DNA of 64,000 bases from VFMC01 sp039796935. Lineage in GTDB: Bacteria > Actinomycetota > Acidimicrobiia > Acidimicrobiales > Ilumatobacteraceae. Location of the stretch: the NCBI GenBank assembly GCA_039796935.1, contig JBDKIV010000131.1, forward strand, positions 1 to 64,000. The letters are read 5' to 3'. Positions 8,821-17,496 of the stretch are shown piece by piece. Made by a program: the position numbers and the translations under genes. Below the pieces are notes generated by a model that was not told the origin of the DNA, did not search any database, and worked only from the letters and a program-made list of their open reading frames with translations. The first letter of the stretch is position 1; each line of letters starts with the position of its first letter.

Positions 8821-8901
8821 GTCTCGCCGGGGTCCTGAGTCTCGCCGGGGTCCGAGCACCGGCTCGGACGGTCGTGTCACACCGGCCGTGTCACACCGGC
8901 C
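8814..8901 (+). repeat. Two short tandem duplications after the ABC exporter gene
   Basis: An 18-bp unit GTCCTGAGTCTCGCCGGG occurs twice in tandem at 8814-8831 and 8832-8849, the first copy covering the exporter stop codon. A 14-bp unit GTGTCACACCGGCC occurs twice in tandem at 8874-8887 and 8888-8901. Between them lies a hairpin. The pattern looks like recent slippage duplication. Confidence 0.8.
8850..8869 (+). terminator. Hairpin, possible terminator
   Basis: GTCCGAGC pairs with GCTCGGAC around the loop ACCG, 30 bp after the ABC exporter stop. There is no T tract, so intrinsic termination is uncertain. Confidence 0.35.
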
Positions 8902-8916
8902 GGGCATGATGCCGTC

Positions 8917-9987
8917 ATGGATCTCGTCGTCATCATTCTGCTGGTCGCGCTCTTGGCCGTCCTGGCGCTCGTCGCCCGTCTGGTGACGCAGCTCGATCGT
9001 CGGTCGTCCGCGACAGCGACCGCGGACGGCGCCGACAGCGCCGTCCGCGCAGACCTGCACCGCTTGACGACCCTGGTGGATCAGCTCGACCGGACGACGG
9101 CAGAGCGGTTCGGCCGTATCGACACCTCGCTGCAGTGGCACGTCGAGGCGACCCGCCAACTCACCGGAACCGCCAACGGCCTGCGCGAGGCGCTCGCCAG
9201 CTCGAATGCCCGCGGTCAGTGGGGCGAGCGGATGGCCGAGGACGTCCTGCGGCTCGCCGGCCTGCACGAGCACGTCAACTACGTGAAGCGCACCGCCGTC
9301 ACCGGCGACGGGACCGGCATCCCCGACTTCACGTTCCGACTGCCGAAGGGTCACGTCCTCTTCATGGACGTGAAGTTCCCGATGGCCGCCTACCTGCGCT
9401 ATCTCGACGCTGCGAGTGACGACGAACGCACGGCCCACCGCGCGACGTTCCTCCGCGACGTCCGCGCCCGGGTCACCGAACTCGCCCGGCGCGAGTACGC
9501 GGCCACCGACGACCGACCAGCCGTCGACAACGTGTTGCTCTTCATCCCCAACGAGTCGCTCGCCTCGTTCATCCACCAGGCCGATCCGGCACTCATCGAC
9601 GACGCCCTGCGCCAGCAGGTCGTGCTCTGCTCGCCGCTCACCCTGTTCGCCTTCCTCGGCGTCATCCGGCAGGCATTCGACAACTTCGCGATCGAGCAGA
9701 CCAGTCAGGAGATCCTCGTGCTGCTCGGGCGGTTCGGGCAGCAGTGGGGCAAGTACACCGAGCAGGTCGACAAGGTGAAGCGCCAACTCGACACCGTCAC
9801 GCGTTCGTTCGACGATCTGGCAGGGCCACGGCGCCGCCAGCTCGAGCGTCAGCTCACCGCCATCGAGGATGTCCGCCATCGCCAGGCTCTGCCGTCAGAC
9901 GGAGCCCTCCTTGCGGTGCCCGACGCGACGGACCCCGAAGCATTCGACGACGAACCCGACTCGCTCGATGCCGATTTCGATCGGTGA
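8917..9987 (+). CDS. rmuC: RmuC-family DNA recombination protein
   Basis: 356 residues. One N-terminal membrane segment (LVVIILLVALLAVLALVARL) is followed by a short coiled-coil region and the RmuC nuclease-like core: RGQWGERMAEDVLRLAG, then IPDFTFRLPKGHVLFMDVKF with the PD-(D/E)xK-like Asp and Lys, then VLLFIPNESLASFI. RmuC limits inversions at short inverted repeats and is thought to be a membrane-anchored nuclease. The start ATG lies 6 nt after CATGAT. xseA follows 39 bp downstream, giving a small DNA-processing group. Confidence 0.9.
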   Translation: MDLVVIILLVALLAVLALVARLVTQLDRRSSATATADGADSAVRADLHRLTTLVDQLDRTTAERFGRIDTSLQWHVEATRQLTGTANGLREALASSNARGQWGERMAEDVLRLAGLHEHVNYVKRTAVTGDGTGIPDFTFRLPKGHVLFMDVKFPMAAYLRYLDAASDDERTAHRATFLRDVRARVTELARREYAATDDRPAVDNVLLFIPNESLASFIHQADPALIDDALRQQVVLCSPLTLFAFLGVIRQAFDNFAIEQTSQEILVLLGRFGQQWGKYTEQVDKVKRQLDTVTRSFDDLAGPRRRQLERQLTAIEDVRHRQALPSDGALLAVPDATDPEAFDDEPDSLDADFDR

Positions 9988-10026
9988 TGGTGTTCCCTTC
10001 GGGGATCGAACCGGCAGACTCTCGAC

Positions 10027-11421
10027 ATGAGCCAGCCCGCGTTCGACTTCGACCTCGACGGGGCCGACGACGCGACGTACGGCGTCGCCGAGCTCGCCGA
10101 AGCCGTCAACCTCGTACTCCGTCGCGGCTTTCCCGACGGTGTCTGGGTACGCGGCGAGATCCAGGGATGGAACGAACGCGGCGGACACGCCTACTTCAAG
10201 CTGGTCGAAGAGACGACCTCGGGCCGCGCCTCGCTGAATGTGGCGCTGTTCGCCGGGGTCCGGGCCAGGATGCGGGCGATGCTCGACAAACACGGGATCA
10301 GGCTCACCGATGGGCTGAAAGTCCGTATCTCGGCCACGCTCGACGTCTACGCCCCGTCCGGCCAACTGAGCCTCAAGATGACCGGTATCGATCCGCGCTT
10401 CACCCTGGGCGACCTCGCGGCACAGCGGGCCGACGTCGTCCGGCGGCTCATCGCCAACGGGCTGTACGACGCGAACCGCTCGATCCAACTGCACGTCGCG
10501 CCGCTTCGCATCGGCGTCGTCACCTCACGCGAGGGTGCTGCCTGGGCCGACTTCCAGCACGAGATCGAACGCAGCGGACTCGGCTTCGTGCTGCGCACGG
10601 TCGATGTCCGCGTTCAGGGCGAGTGGGCGGTCACCATGATCACCGACGCCATCCAGTTCCTCGGCCGCCACGACGACCTCGACGCCATCGTCGTCATCCG
10701 AGGCGGAGGGGCACGCAGCGAACTCGCCACCTTCGACGACGAACGTATCGCCACCGCCATCGCACGATCCCGTCTTCCGGTGCTGACCGGCATCGGCCAC
10801 GAGACCGACCGCAGCGTCGCCGACGAAGTGGCCCATCTCGCCCTCAAGACACCCACCGCCTGTGCGGCAGCGCTGGTCGAGCGCGTGCTCGCGTTCTCTG
10901 CCGCCGCCGAGGACGCCTGGCGATCGATCGAGCGGGCCGCCGACCGCCGTCTCGTCGACACCGTCGCGCGACTCGACGAGGTCGCTGCGGGCATCGGACA
11001 CCTCACCCGTGCCGCCGTCAACCGCAGCGACGAACGCCTTCGCCAGCGCACCGCCCGACTGTGCGCGGTCGCCCTTCGGGTCACCGACCGAGCCGGCGAC
11101 CGCCTCGCAGCGGGCGTCACGACGCTCACCCGGCAGCCAGGCAGGGTCGAGCACGAGCTGCGGCACCTCGAGGGTGTCGCACATCGGGTTCGACTCCTCG
11201 ATCCGGCAACCACCATGGCGCGGGGTTGGAGCATCACCCGAACAGCCGACGGCCGCACGGTACGCAGCACCCGCGACCTGCTCGTCGGTACCGAGATCAT
11301 CACCACCTTGGCCGACGGAACCGCCCGCAGCCGAGTCGATGCAGTGACAGCTCACCGACCCCACGACCACCTTCCGGATACGGCAGGCACGACCAGCAGC
11401 AGCGGAGACCACGAACCATGA
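10027..11421 (+). CDS. xseA: Exodeoxyribonuclease VII large subunit
   Basis: 464 residues. It has the N-terminal OB-fold (residues about 10-105, with GVWVRGEIQGWNERGGHAYF) and the catalytic XseA domain with GVVTSREGAAWADFQHEI, DAIVVIRGGGARSEL, TGIGHETDRSVADEVAHLAL and KTPTACAAALVERV. With XseB it degrades single-stranded DNA to oligonucleotides in the cytoplasm. The C-terminal part has the usual long helical region and the short beta segment WSITRTADGRTVRS. xseB begins 10 bp downstream, the standard pairing. Confidence 0.95.
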   Translation: MSQPAFDFDLDGADDATYGVAELAEAVNLVLRRGFPDGVWVRGEIQGWNERGGHAYFKLVEETTSGRASLNVALFAGVRARMRAMLDKHGIRLTDGLKVRISATLDVYAPSGQLSLKMTGIDPRFTLGDLAAQRADVVRRLIANGLYDANRSIQLHVAPLRIGVVTSREGAAWADFQHEIERSGLGFVLRTVDVRVQGEWAVTMITDAIQFLGRHDDLDAIVVIRGGGARSELATFDDERIATAIARSRLPVLTGIGHETDRSVADEVAHLALKTPTACAAALVERVLAFSAAAEDAWRSIERAADRRLVDTVARLDEVAAGIGHLTRAAVNRSDERLRQRTARLCAVALRVTDRAGDRLAAGVTTLTRQPGRVEHELRHLEGVAHRVRLLDPATTMARGWSITRTADGRTVRSTRDLLVGTEIITTLADGTARSRVDAVTAHRPHDHLPDTAGTTSSSGDHEP

Positions 11422-11431
11422 GGACCGGACG

Positions 11432-11647
11432 ATGAACGCCGAAGTACCACCTGCCGCCGTTGGTTATGCCGCAGCGCTGGCCGAGCTCGAACAGATCCTG
11501 GCGCAACTCGAGCGGCCCGATGTCGACGTCGACGTCCTGGCCACCCAGGTCGAGCGCGCTGCCCAGTTGATCGAGTTCTGTCGCGACCGGATCAACCGGG
11601 CGCGTCTGCAGATCGAACAGGTCGTCGCCACGCTCGACGACGACTGA
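11432..11647 (+). CDS. xseB: Exodeoxyribonuclease VII small subunit
   Basis: 71 residues, the usual size. The conserved XseB pattern is present: GYAAALAELEQILAQLERPDVDVDVLATQVERA in the two-helix hairpin, and FCRDRINRARLQIEQVV at the end. Several copies bind the extended helices of XseA. GAGG lies 8 nt before the ATG. It is convergent with the ABC-like gene, four bases away. Confidence 0.95.
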   Translation: MNAEVPPAAVGYAAALAELEQILAQLERPDVDVDVLATQVERAAQLIEFCRDRINRARLQIEQVVATLDDD

Positions 11648-11651
11648 GCCG

Positions 11652-13955
11652 TCAGTCCTTCGACTCCGACAGGGCGTCGAGGAGTGATCCGGCTCGTGCC
11701 GACGTCACCGATCGGCGCTGGCCCGCACCGATCGTCAACTCGCCGGTCGGTTGCTGGCGCAACGCACCGTCGCGCAAGAGGGTCCCGATCGCCGCGCGTA
11801 CATCGTCCTCGGGACTGTCGGGAAGGTGACCGACGAGTTCGTCGGGCGTGAGCATGCCGCGACGCAGCACCGTCGCCAGCACGCGACGCTCGGTCGGATC
11901 GGAATGGAGGATGCCCCCCATTCCCGCTTCCCACACCGCCCGACCGATGGTGCGGACGACCACCAGATCGAGAGCACGAGCCGTCTCGGCGCGACGCTCG
12001 TTGGCCGTCAGACGAAGATCGCCGCACACGTTGCCCGGACCGATGAGTGCGAGCCGCCGCTCGGAACCCGATCCGGCACCGCCGAGCACCTCGACGTGCC
12101 CCGACACGACGAACACCATCCGGTCGGCCGGTGCCCCCTCGCGGTAGATGGTCTCGCCCGGCTCGTACCGTTCGGTCACCATCCTCGTCCGCAGCGCCTC
12201 GCGCTCGAGCGGGCCGGCGTCTCGGAGCGCACCGACTTCCATGATGTCGCCCGACGCATGCTTCCACTGCTCGACGTAGGAGGGCACCTGCACCAGCAGG
12301 TCGTGGTGCGGCGCCAGGTACCACCGGTCGACCCCGAGGAACAGCACGAGCTCTGATGACGCCGCCAACTCCTCCGACTCGGATGCCATCAACACTGTCG
12401 CCCCGTCACGGCGCAACTCGGCGACCACCGGCCCGGCCACCTCGGGATCGGCCAGCGGTCGAAGATGGCCCGCCACCACGACGTCGGCCCTGCCGGCGAC
12501 GGCCATCGCCAACAGCAACCGGTGTCGTTCGCCGTTCGACAGCAGTGACCCTTGCACCCCGAGTGACGCCTGGACACCACCACCCGGCAGGTCGGCGAGG
12601 TGGCCGATGTCGAGACGACCGAGCAACGCCACCGCGGCAGCCTCGTCGAGGTCGGGATCGACGGCGCGCAGATGATCGAGTGTCGAGGCCTCGACGCATC
12701 GGGCATCGGACGTGACGGTGGCGAGTCGTCGCGACCGAAGCGCCAACGGGGCGGGCAGCCCGACGACGGTCACGGCGCCAGCTGGTGCGTCGTCCAGCCC
12801 ACCGAGCCACCTGGGGGCACCGGTCCCGGTGGCGTCGACGACCACGACCCAGGCACCGGCCGGAATCGACAGATCGGTGCCGTCCGGTGACCGGAGCTCG
12901 ATGGCGGCCGGCCCGGCCGGGAGGCGGGTCGACTCGACCCGGGCCGCGCCGTCGGCTTCCGCCTGGTCGCGCTCGGCCGCGGAGAGGAGCTCGGCGAGCC
13001 GCCCTACGCTCGACTCGCCCTGCTGCAGCGCTCGAATGGTGGGTGGCAGCGCTTCGAGACCGAGCATGGCGAGCTCGATGTACAGCAACGCAGAGAGCAC
13101 CTGGCCGGCCGATGCCTCGCTGCGCATGCCGAGGATGGTCACGCCGGCCAGACCGACCAGAGCGACCACGCGCGTCGCGAAGTGGAGGCGGGCGTCGAGA
13201 CGGAGCTCGGCCAGCGTGAGTTCGTCGAGATGGTGCGCCTCGTGGGCGAAGCGGCGCCGAATCCACGTTCCGACCGCCAGACCGCGAATCGCACTCGATG
13301 CCGTGAGCGATTCGTCGACCACGGTCGCCACCCGGTCGGCCCCCGAGTGGCGTGCGAGGTCGGCGCGCACCAATCGGCCCGACAGGCGCGCCTGCACGAA
13401 GAAGTACAACGGCACCAGCAGAGCCATGAGGACGCCACCGAACGCGCTGTAGGTGAACAGGAAGTACAACGCCGCCACGATGCGGAGCACACCGGTGACC
13501 CCACCGATCAGCAGCATCTCGAACCCGTGCTCGACGCGATCGACATCGGCACCGCTGTTGGCGATGGCATTGGCCCGCACCGCGGCGTCGGGCACACCCG
13601 TCCTCGACGATTGCAGCCCGACGAAGACACGGTTGCGCAGTTCGAGCCCCGCATGCAGGCTCACCTTGGCGGCACGGATGTGGCCGACGTTGTTGATGAT
13701 CGGATCGGCGATCAGGAGGGCCACGAACCACACCATGACCGTCCCTGAGGCACCATGGTGGAGGAGTTCTTTCACCAGCCGAGGGATGAACGCGCCGATC
13801 GCGACAGCTGTCGTCAGGAGCGCCAGCGTGACGGCCACCTGCCCGCGCGAGTGGCGCAATGACGGCCGCAGCGCCCCGAGGACGGCCCCGATGGCACCTG
13901 TTCGTCGATGACGCTGCAGGTCAGACGCTTCGCGTGGTGCTGGGTCGTGCGACAT
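11652..13955 (-). CDS. ABC-transporter-like protein with eroded ATPase motifs and a cNMP-binding domain
   Basis: 767 residues. An exporter-type membrane region spans roughly residues 40-330. The nucleotide-binding domain that should follow is degenerate: in the Walker A position there is VVDATGTGAPRWLGG with no GKS/T, the signature is LSNGERHRLLLAMA, and the Walker B position ADVVVAGHLRPL lacks the Asp-Glu pair. After it come a cyclic-nucleotide-binding fold (ERYEPGETIYREGAPADR, then VFVVSGHVEVLGG) and a C-terminal winged-helix-like segment (LTPDELVGHLPDSPEDDV). The reading suggests a catalytically weak or dead ABC half with a sensor domain, perhaps regulatory. ATG 13955 was chosen because TAACGT lies 7 nt upstream; a longer frame to 14024 exists but runs into the next promoter. 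Role unknown. Confidence 0.72.
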   Translation of the reverse strand: MSHDPAPREASDLQRHRRTGAIGAVLGALRPSLRHSRGQVAVTLALLTTAVAIGAFIPRLVKELLHHGASGTVMVWFVALLIADPIINNVGHIRAAKVSLHAGLELRNRVFVGLQSSRTGVPDAAVRANAIANSGADVDRVEHGFEMLLIGGVTGVLRIVAALYFLFTYSAFGGVLMALLVPLYFFVQARLSGRLVRADLARHSGADRVATVVDESLTASSAIRGLAVGTWIRRRFAHEAHHLDELTLAELRLDARLHFATRVVALVGLAGVTILGMRSEASAGQVLSALLYIELAMLGLEALPPTIRALQQGESSVGRLAELLSAAERDQAEADGAARVESTRLPAGPAAIELRSPDGTDLSIPAGAWVVVVDATGTGAPRWLGGLDDAPAGAVTVVGLPAPLALRSRRLATVTSDARCVEASTLDHLRAVDPDLDEAAAVALLGRLDIGHLADLPGGGVQASLGVQGSLLSNGERHRLLLAMAVAGRADVVVAGHLRPLADPEVAGPVVAELRRDGATVLMASESEELAASSELVLFLGVDRWYLAPHHDLLVQVPSYVEQWKHASGDIMEVGALRDAGPLEREALRTRMVTERYEPGETIYREGAPADRMVFVVSGHVEVLGGAGSGSERRLALIGPGNVCGDLRLTANERRAETARALDLVVVRTIGRAVWEAGMGGILHSDPTERRVLATVLRRGMLTPDELVGHLPDSPEDDVRAAIGTLLRDGALRQQPTGELTIGAGQRRSVTSARAGSLLDALSESKD

Positions 13956-13962
13956 TGCCGCG

Positions 13963-13968
13963 ACGTTA
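13963..13968 (-). promoter_or_regulatory. -10 hexamer TAACGT, leaderless ABC-cNMP gene
   Basis: TAACGT on the minus strand ends 7 nt before the ATG at 13955. Confidence 0.5.
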
Positions 13969-14056
13969 CTGGCCGTCGCCGTCGCACCAGCCAGTCCGGT
14001 CCGATCGATCACCGAACAGAACACGAGCTCCGGGCGACGGGTGGAGCGATCGGCAC

Positions 14057-14062
14057 TAGCCT
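14057..14062 (+). promoter_or_regulatory. -10 hexamer TAGCCT, carotenoid operon
   Basis: TAGCCT ends 7 nt before the GTG at 14070, the first gene of the carotenoid operon. Confidence 0.55.
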
Positions 14063-14069
14063 CGCCGAC

Positions 14070-15134
14070 GTGGTAGCCGCACCCGTCCCTCCGTCGCTCG
14101 CACGGATCGCTTCACGGATCGACGTGCGACTCCGCAACCTCCTCGAGGCCGAGTCGGCTCGATGGTCCGAGTTCGATCCCGATCTCGGCGAGCCGATCCA
14201 CGAGATCGGACGTCTCGTCCTGGCCGGCGGCAAGCGGCTACGCCCGGCGTTCACCCACTGGGGATTCGTCGGCGCCGGCGGCGACCCCGAGCACCCGTTG
14301 GTCGTCGATGCCGGGGCCGCCTTCGAGCTCATGCACGCCTTCGCGCTGTTCCACGACGACGTGATGGATGACGCGGCAAGCCGACGCGGGGCCCCGACCA
14401 CGCACGTGCGCTTCGCCGAGCACCATCACGACGGTGACTGGGCGGGCGAGGCACGACGCTTCGGCGAGGGAGTCGCCATCCTCGTCGGCGACCTGGCATT
14501 CGTCTATGCCGATCTCCTGCTCAGCGATGCGCCACGCGAGGCCTGGGCGATCTGGAACGAACTGCGGATCGAACTGAACATCGGCCAGATCCTCGACATC
14601 CTCGGCGGCGTCCGTAACGACCGTCGACTCGACAAAGCCCAGCGGATCTGCCGCTACAAGAGCGGCAAGTACACCATCGAACGCCCGCTCCATCTCGGTG
14701 CGGTGCTCGCTGCACCCGAGCGCGCCGACGAACTGCTGCCGATCCTCAGCGCCTACGGGCTGCCGCTCGGCGACGCGTTCCAGATGCGAGACGACGTCAT
14801 GGGGGCCTTCGGTGATCCGTCGGTGACGGGCAAGCCCGTCGGCGGGGACCTGCGCGAGGGCAAGCCGACACCCCTGCTCGCCCGAGCGGTCGACGCCGCC
14901 AGCCCCGCCCAGCGATCGGTGCTCGACCGCGTCGGTCGAGCCGATCTCTCCGACTCGGAGGTCGCCGACATCCAACAGGTCATCGTCGACACCGGTGCCC
15001 TCGCCGACCTCGAGGCGACCATCGCCTCGTTGACGGACGCCGCGCTCACCGCCATCTCGGCCGCGCCGATCACCGCCGAGGCACGGGATGAACTCGTGCA
15101 ACTCGCCCACTTCGTGAGCTGGAGGCAGACGTGA
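14070..15134 (+). CDS. Geranylgeranyl diphosphate synthase-type polyprenyl synthetase
   Basis: 354 residues. It makes the C20 precursor of the carotenoid pathway from IPP and allylic diphosphates. The first Asp-rich motif is FALFHDDVMDDAASRRG and the second lies in GDAFQMRDDVMGAFGD; GGKRLRPAF binds the diphosphate. The GTG start at 14070 is fixed by TAGCCT 7 nt upstream; the frame is open further upstream but that part covers the divergent gene's start. The stop overlaps the crtI start by GTGA, so the two are translationally coupled. Product length C20 is inferred from the carotenoid neighbours. Confidence 0.9.
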   Translation: MVAAPVPPSLARIASRIDVRLRNLLEAESARWSEFDPDLGEPIHEIGRLVLAGGKRLRPAFTHWGFVGAGGDPEHPLVVDAGAAFELMHAFALFHDDVMDDAASRRGAPTTHVRFAEHHHDGDWAGEARRFGEGVAILVGDLAFVYADLLLSDAPREAWAIWNELRIELNIGQILDILGGVRNDRRLDKAQRICRYKSGKYTIERPLHLGAVLAAPERADELLPILSAYGLPLGDAFQMRDDVMGAFGDPSVTGKPVGGDLREGKPTPLLARAVDAASPAQRSVLDRVGRADLSDSEVADIQQVIVDTGALADLEATIASLTDAALTAISAAPITAEARDELVQLAHFVSWRQT

Positions 15135-16618
15135 CGCGAGCGCTCGACGTGGTGGTCATCGGTGCGGGCCTCGGCGGACTGTCGGCTGCTGCCCACCTGA
15201 GCCGCCAGGGCCACCGCGTGTCGGTCGTCGAACGGGAGCGGATCCCCGGAGGCCGGGCCGGCATGATCGCCGAGCATGGCTTCCGGCTCGACAACGGCCC
15301 GACCGTGCTGACGATGCCGGGCCTGCTCGCCGATGCGTTCTCGGCGGCCGGCGCCGACATGGCCGATTTCATCACGATCGACAAGGTCGATCCCATGTAT
15401 CGGGCGTGCTACGCCGACGGATCGACGCTCTTCGTGCGTCACGGACGCGAGGCAATGACCCAGGAGATCCGCGAGTTCGCGAACGCGAAGGAGGCGGAGG
15501 CGTTCGGGCGGTTCTGTGATTGGCTCGAGCGCCTCTACCGGGTCGAGATGGCCCACTTCATCGATGCCAACTTCGATTCGGTCCTCGACCTGATCAAGCC
15601 GTGGCGGGCCGGGCTCGAACTGGTCCGGCTGGGCGGATTCGGCAAGCTCGGTCGCAAGGTGGCGAGCTTCTTCGACGACGAGCGCCTCCAGCGGATCTTC
15701 AGCTTCCAGTCGATGTACGCCGGACTCGCCCCCTACGAGGCACTGTCGCTGTATGCCGTCATCACCTACATGGACTCCGTCGAGGGGGTCTTCGTCCCAC
15801 GCGGGGGCATGCACGCCATGGCCACCGGCCTGGCCGAGGCGGTCGAGAAGGCGGGAGTCTCGATCCGCTACGACGCGCCGGTCACCCGCATCCTGCGCGG
15901 TGGTGACGGCGCAGTCACCGGAGTCGAACTGGGCGGGGGCGAACGACTTCGCGCCGAGGTGGTGGTGTGCAATCCCGACCTCCCCGTCGCCTACCGCACG
16001 TTGCTGGGCGGCGTCGACGCGCCACGGGCGGCACGCAGGGGGACGTACTCACCCAGTTGTCTGCTGTGGGTGGCGGGCGTCCGAGGCCTGCCCCCGGCCG
16101 ATGCGGCTCACCACAACATCCATTTCGGGCGCGACTGGGACTCGTCCTTCCGGGCCCTCATCCACGACGGCGTCCGCATGCCCGACCCGTCGATCCTCGT
16201 CACGCTGCACAGCCTCGACGACGCGAGCCTCGCCCCCGAAGGATGCAGCAGCATCTACGTGCTCGAGCCGACCCCCAATCTCGACGGGCGGATCGACTGG
16301 GGCCGAGAGCGGGACCGGATCGTCGAGTCGTTGCGAGCGCAGGTGTCGTCGCTCGGCTACCCCACCGACGTCGTCGTCGAGCGCATCTACGACCCACTCG
16401 ACTGGGAAGCGATGGGGATGGAGCGGGGGACGCCGTTCGCGCTCGCACACACCTTCCGCCAGACGGGACCTTTCCGGCCGAACAACGTCGACGGTCGCGT
16501 ACCCGGGTTGGTGTTCGTCGGCTCGTCGACCGTTCCCGGTGTGGGTGTGCCCATGGTGCTCGTCTCGGGCAAGTTGGCCGCCCAGCGTGTCGCGCAGTTC
16601 GCGGAGCAACGACGGTGA
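15131..16618 (+). CDS. crtI: Phytoene desaturase
   Basis: 495 residues, usual for CrtI. The N-terminal FAD-binding motif is VVVIGAGLGGLSAAAHLS with ERIPGGRAG after it, and the C-terminal carotenoid-binding signature is LVFVGSSTVPGVGVPMVLVS. It desaturates phytoene, typically to lycopene or neurosporene. It overlaps the GGPP synthase gene by four bases at its start and crtB by four bases at its end. A second CrtI-like gene lies three genes downstream, so the number of desaturation steps made by each enzyme is open. Confidence 0.93.
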   Translation: MTRALDVVVIGAGLGGLSAAAHLSRQGHRVSVVERERIPGGRAGMIAEHGFRLDNGPTVLTMPGLLADAFSAAGADMADFITIDKVDPMYRACYADGSTLFVRHGREAMTQEIREFANAKEAEAFGRFCDWLERLYRVEMAHFIDANFDSVLDLIKPWRAGLELVRLGGFGKLGRKVASFFDDERLQRIFSFQSMYAGLAPYEALSLYAVITYMDSVEGVFVPRGGMHAMATGLAEAVEKAGVSIRYDAPVTRILRGGDGAVTGVELGGGERLRAEVVVCNPDLPVAYRTLLGGVDAPRAARRGTYSPSCLLWVAGVRGLPPADAAHHNIHFGRDWDSSFRALIHDGVRMPDPSILVTLHSLDDASLAPEGCSSIYVLEPTPNLDGRIDWGRERDRIVESLRAQVSSLGYPTDVVVERIYDPLDWEAMGMERGTPFALAHTFRQTGPFRPNNVDGRVPGLVFVGSSTVPGVGVPMVLVSGKLAAQRVAQFAEQRR

Positions 16619-17496
16619 CCGCGCCAGCACCGGTGGTGACCCTCGAGGAGAGTTACGCGCGGTGCCGCGAACTGAACAAGCGGTACGGCACGACCTACTA
16701 CTGGAGCACCAAGGTGCTGCCGAAGGTGAAGCAACACCACGTCTGGGCGCTCTACGGGTTCTGTCGCTACGCCGACGACATCGTGGACGACCTCGGCCCG
16801 GCACCGGTCGAGCAGCGCGCTGACGCCCTCCGCGAGTTCGGTGATCGCTTCTTCGCCGACGTCGAACGCGGCGCGTCCTCCGATCCGGTTCTCAAGGCGG
16901 TCGTCCACACGGTGAAGGCATTCGACATCGACCTCGACTGCTTCCGACGCTTCCTGCGCAGCATGACGATGGACCTGACGGTCACCGAGTACGACACCTG
17001 GGCCGACCTGTGCGAGTACATGGACGGTTCGGCAGCCGTGATCGGCGAGATGATGCTGCCCATCCTCGAACCCCTCCAGCCCGAGGCCCTGCCTCACGCT
17101 CGCGACCTGGGTGATGCCTTCCAACTCACCAACTTCTTGCGCGACATCGCCGAAGACCTCGACCGCAGCCGTCAGTACGTCCCGCAAGAGGACCTGCGGC
17201 GGTTCGGGGTCGACCTCACCGAGCGCCGGGTCACACCGCAGTTCGTCGAGCTGATGCAGTTCGAGATCGCTCGATGCCGGGCGCTGTACGCATCGGCCGA
17301 TCTGGGACTGGCCATGCTCCCGCCCCAGTCGGCGCGCTGCATCCAGGCCGCGCGCGTCCTGTACGGGCGCATCCTCGACAAGATCGAGGCCCAGGACTAC
17401 GACGTGTTCTCGAAGCGGGCGAGGGTGTCGACCGCCGAGAAGGCAGCAATGGTCGCCCGGCTCATGCGGCCCTCCGGTCGCTCGTCGCGGTCATGA
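16615..17496 (+). CDS. crtB: Phytoene synthase
   Basis: 293 residues. It condenses two GGPP to phytoene. Both Mg-diphosphate motifs are visible: YADDIVDDLG near residue 50 and GDAFQLTNFLRDIAEDLDR near residue 165. KVLPKVKQHHVWALYGFCR precedes the first motif as in squalene/phytoene synthases. The GTG start at 16615 overlaps the crtI stop; the last codons overlap the start of the next gene by ATGA. Confidence 0.95.
   Translation: MTAPAPVVTLEESYARCRELNKRYGTTYYWSTKVLPKVKQHHVWALYGFCRYADDIVDDLGPAPVEQRADALREFGDRFFADVERGASSDPVLKAVVHTVKAFDIDLDCFRRFLRSMTMDLTVTEYDTWADLCEYMDGSAAVIGEMMLPILEPLQPEALPHARDLGDAFQLTNFLRDIAEDLDRSRQYVPQEDLRRFGVDLTERRVTPQFVELMQFEIARCRALYASADLGLAMLPPQSARCIQAARVLYGRILDKIEAQDYDVFSKRARVSTAEKAAMVARLMRPSGRSSRS

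Noticed and set aside
7024..9879. A 951-codon minus-strand open frame
   Set aside because: It mirrors the ABC exporter and rmuC genes, whose motifs are intact on the plus strand; a GC-rich shadow.
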